A DNA stretch of 64,000 bases from CALKYB01 sp964510575 (GTDB lineage Bacteria; Bdellovibrionota_C; UBA2361; SZUA-149; CALKYB01): assembly GCA_964510575.1 (NCBI GenBank), contig CAZECN010000006.1:36664-100663 (forward strand), given 5' to 3'. This document shows, piece after piece, positions 62,590 to 64,000 of this stretch. The stretch's first letter is position 1. Every line of letters starts with the position of its first letter. A program made the position numbers and the translations under genes. The notes beneath the pieces were generated by a model. The model made no database searches. It saw only the letters and a program-made list of their open reading frames with translations, and had not been told where the DNA came from.

Positions 62590-63429
62590 CTAGCTTAGTA
62601 ACCAAGTCCCAGAGTAAACTTCAACAGCTGGACCAGTCTTATAAACGCTGTTATCCGACTCGCGCCAATCAAGTTCCAAGTTTCCCCCAGAAAGACTAAT
62701 TTTAACTTTTCTCTCTGTTCGTCTAGTTAAAACACCAGCTACACAAACCGCACTAGCACCTGATCCGCAAGCAAGAGTTTCCCCAGCTCCACGCTCCCAA
62801 GTGCGTTGACGAAGATGAGTTTTAGAAATTACTTCTACAAATTCTACGTTTGTTTTAGCTGGGAAGTGTTCGTGTTTTTCAATTTCAGAGCCAAAGCCTT
62901 TAACTAGATCATCATTTAGCTCATCCACAAAGATAACACAGTGAGGATTACCCATAGACAAAGAAGTAACTAAAAATTCACGGTCTAATACTTCTATCTT
63001 TTGATTGACTACAGGAGACTCTTGGAATCTGCTTGGAATCTGTTCAGCTTCAAGAATAGGCTGACCCATATTAATAGTTACTGATTCAACACGACTACCG
63101 TCCACGTTCAGCTGAACTCGCTTCAATCCACAACCTGTTTCCAAGTCAAACTCCGGCTCAGAATGTATCCCGTGTTCATATACAAACTTAGCGACACAGC
63201 GTAGACCATTGCCGCACATTTCAGCCTCTGAACCATCAGCGTTAAACATTCTCATTCTAGCTGCAGCGATTGAGGATGGCTCAATTAAAATTAGACCGTC
63301 ACTACCAATTCCGAAATTACGATCGGAGATTTTTGCTGCCAAAGCAGAAAGGTCACAATTTAGCTTTTCTTCAAAGCAGTTAACGTAAACATAATCGTTT
63401 CCTGCTCCGTGCATTTTGGTAAAGTTCAC
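62590..63429 (-). CDS. dapF: Diaminopimelate epimerase
   Basis: About 279 residues when started at GTG 63429, giving the usual N-terminus FTKMHGAGNDYVYVN; ATG 63480 would add 17 residues but lies on the divergent gene's start and has no Shine-Dalgarno site. Both catalytic cysteines are seen: EMCGNGLRCVAKF and LACGSGASAVCVAG. It interconverts LL- and meso-diaminopimelate, for lysine and peptidoglycan. No other lysine-pathway gene is near. Confidence 0.93.
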   Translation of the reverse strand: MNFTKMHGAGNDYVYVNCFEEKLNCDLSALAAKISDRNFGIGSDGLILIEPSSIAAARMRMFNADGSEAEMCGNGLRCVAKFVYEHGIHSEPEFDLETGCGLKRVQLNVDGSRVESVTINMGQPILEAEQIPSRFQESPVVNQKIEVLDREFLVTSLSMGNPHCVIFVDELNDDLVKGFGSEIEKHEHFPAKTNVEFVEVISKTHLRQRTWERGAGETLACGSGASAVCVAGVLTRRTERKVKISLSGGNLELDWRESDNSVYKTGPAVEVYSGTWLLS

Positions 63430-63478
63430 TTCAGATTCTCGGACTAAAGTTTTAAAATCAGCAGGTTCAACAGATAAC

Positions 63479-63991
63479 ATGAAATCAATTCAATTGTATC
63501 TAGTATTAGTTTTTTCAGCTCTACTTTCATCTTTGCTTACGGCCTGTTCTTTTGGACAGAGTGAGGAAGATGTCATCTTATCCAGGCTTGAAGAGCTTCG
63601 AGACAAAGCTGCTATCAGTAGGAAGTTAAACAAGTTAGAACTGCTAGCCCAGTCGAAAGAGATCGTTGAGTATTTTTGTCCAGTTTTTGATTTTGAGCCC
63701 CCTGAGGATTACGAATACTCTGAGTTAAAAAGCTATAGTAAGGATAAAATCAGACAAGGGTTTCTAAAAATGAAGTCCTATCTAGGTGACCTAGAGCTTT
63801 CCATTAGCCAAGAAGAAATAGTGATTAATGGTAAAAATGCTTCGGTAGAGCTAACCGGCAGCGCCCTGGGCTCAGCATCTGGGGATGATGGCCAATTCTT
63901 CGAGCACCATAGGGGCCAGCTGGAATTGGAAAAAATAGAGGGAGAGTGGCGAATTTGCCGAGCAATTCACTTAGAGAACCTAAGAGAATAG
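63479..63991 (+). CDS. Small predicted lipoprotein
   Basis: 170 residues from ATG 63479 with signal LLTAC lipobox (Cys near 23). The mature part begins with a charged coiled-coil-like stretch (EEDVILSRLEELRDKAAISR), then a beta-rich part with ELEKIEGEWRICRAIHLE, similar to small NTF2-like domains. An upstream frame from 63416 is not needed. It starts one base away from dapF's long alternative start on the opposite strand. Unknown function, perhaps an envelope stress or export accessory. Confidence 0.65.
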   Translation: MKSIQLYLVLVFSALLSSLLTACSFGQSEEDVILSRLEELRDKAAISRKLNKLELLAQSKEIVEYFCPVFDFEPPEDYEYSELKSYSKDKIRQGFLKMKSYLGDLELSISQEEIVINGKNASVELTGSALGSASGDDGQFFEHHRGQLELEKIEGEWRICRAIHLENLRE

Positions 63992-64000
63992 ATATTAAAC

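Overview
The window is about 64 kb from a diderm (Gram-negative) bacterium of roughly 40-43% G+C. Outer-membrane porin and TonB-dependent receptor genes, lipoproteins with lipoboxes, Tad-type pseudopilins and a CCA-encoding tRNA all fit this. The mix (Tad minor pilins, TFIIB-type zinc fingers, DUF3820, many GTG/TTG starts with good Shine-Dalgarno sites) suggests an aquatic proteobacterium-like lineage, perhaps one of the former deltaproteobacteria or Bdellovibrio relatives; I cannot place it further. A run of exactly 100 N (38130-38229) and three interrupted genes (amber codon at 6660-6662, frameshifts near 22523 and 40040) point to a draft or metagenome assembly, to real gene decay, or to both.

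Layout. Positions 1-6995 (minus strand) hold a tightly coupled envelope-glycan operon: a polyprenyl-phosphate-type GT2 glycosyltransferase fused to a response-regulator receiver domain and split by one in-frame TAG, a GT4 glycosyltransferase, an AglD/MprF-type integral membrane protein, an HlyD-type adaptor, a polytopic membrane protein with a helical repeat-like tail, and a membrane-anchored beta-sandwich protein that runs off the edge. A PAS-PAS histidine kinase (7261-8976) is divergent from it. Then come an MFS exporter, an NAD(P)-binding protein plus aldehyde dehydrogenase plus DEDDh exonuclease operon, a repeat-rich spacer (14878-15182), small membrane proteins, a cold-shock protein, a lipid-kinase cluster, and a large secreted modular protein (18335-20353).

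Positions 20851-30972 carry unknown secreted or anchored proteins, a frameshifted short gene, a TadE-TadE-TadG pseudopilin operon, a zinc-ribbon protein, and a PhoA-type alkaline phosphatase convergent with an OprP/OprO-type porin (31114-32205); these last two are probably phosphate-scavenging partners. Next are a CPA2-type antiporter, a degenerate sensor-kinase-like protein, a His-rich small protein followed by a ZnuD-like metal receptor, a broken gene, an RhlE-type helicase and an Uup-type ABC-F ATPase. From 44214 on are two secreted proteins, tRNA-Arg(ACG), 3-methyladenine glycosylase I, an SLC13 transporter, and a three-part redox fusion protein.

Positions 51676-57016 form a B12 salvage locus: cobO, then a cobalamin riboswitch, then btuB-btuF-btuD-btuC. 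tRNA-Ser(GCT), an MFS protein, an 876-base gene-poor stretch with ordered hairpins and an orphan intrinsic terminator, a compositionally atypical 567-residue membrane-anchored protein, a D-2-hydroxyacid dehydrogenase, dapF and a small lipoprotein close the window. The observations I would follow first are the glycosyltransferase-receiver fusion next to an orphan kinase, the three-part redox protein, the orphan terminator with its possible RNA, and the atypical gene after it.
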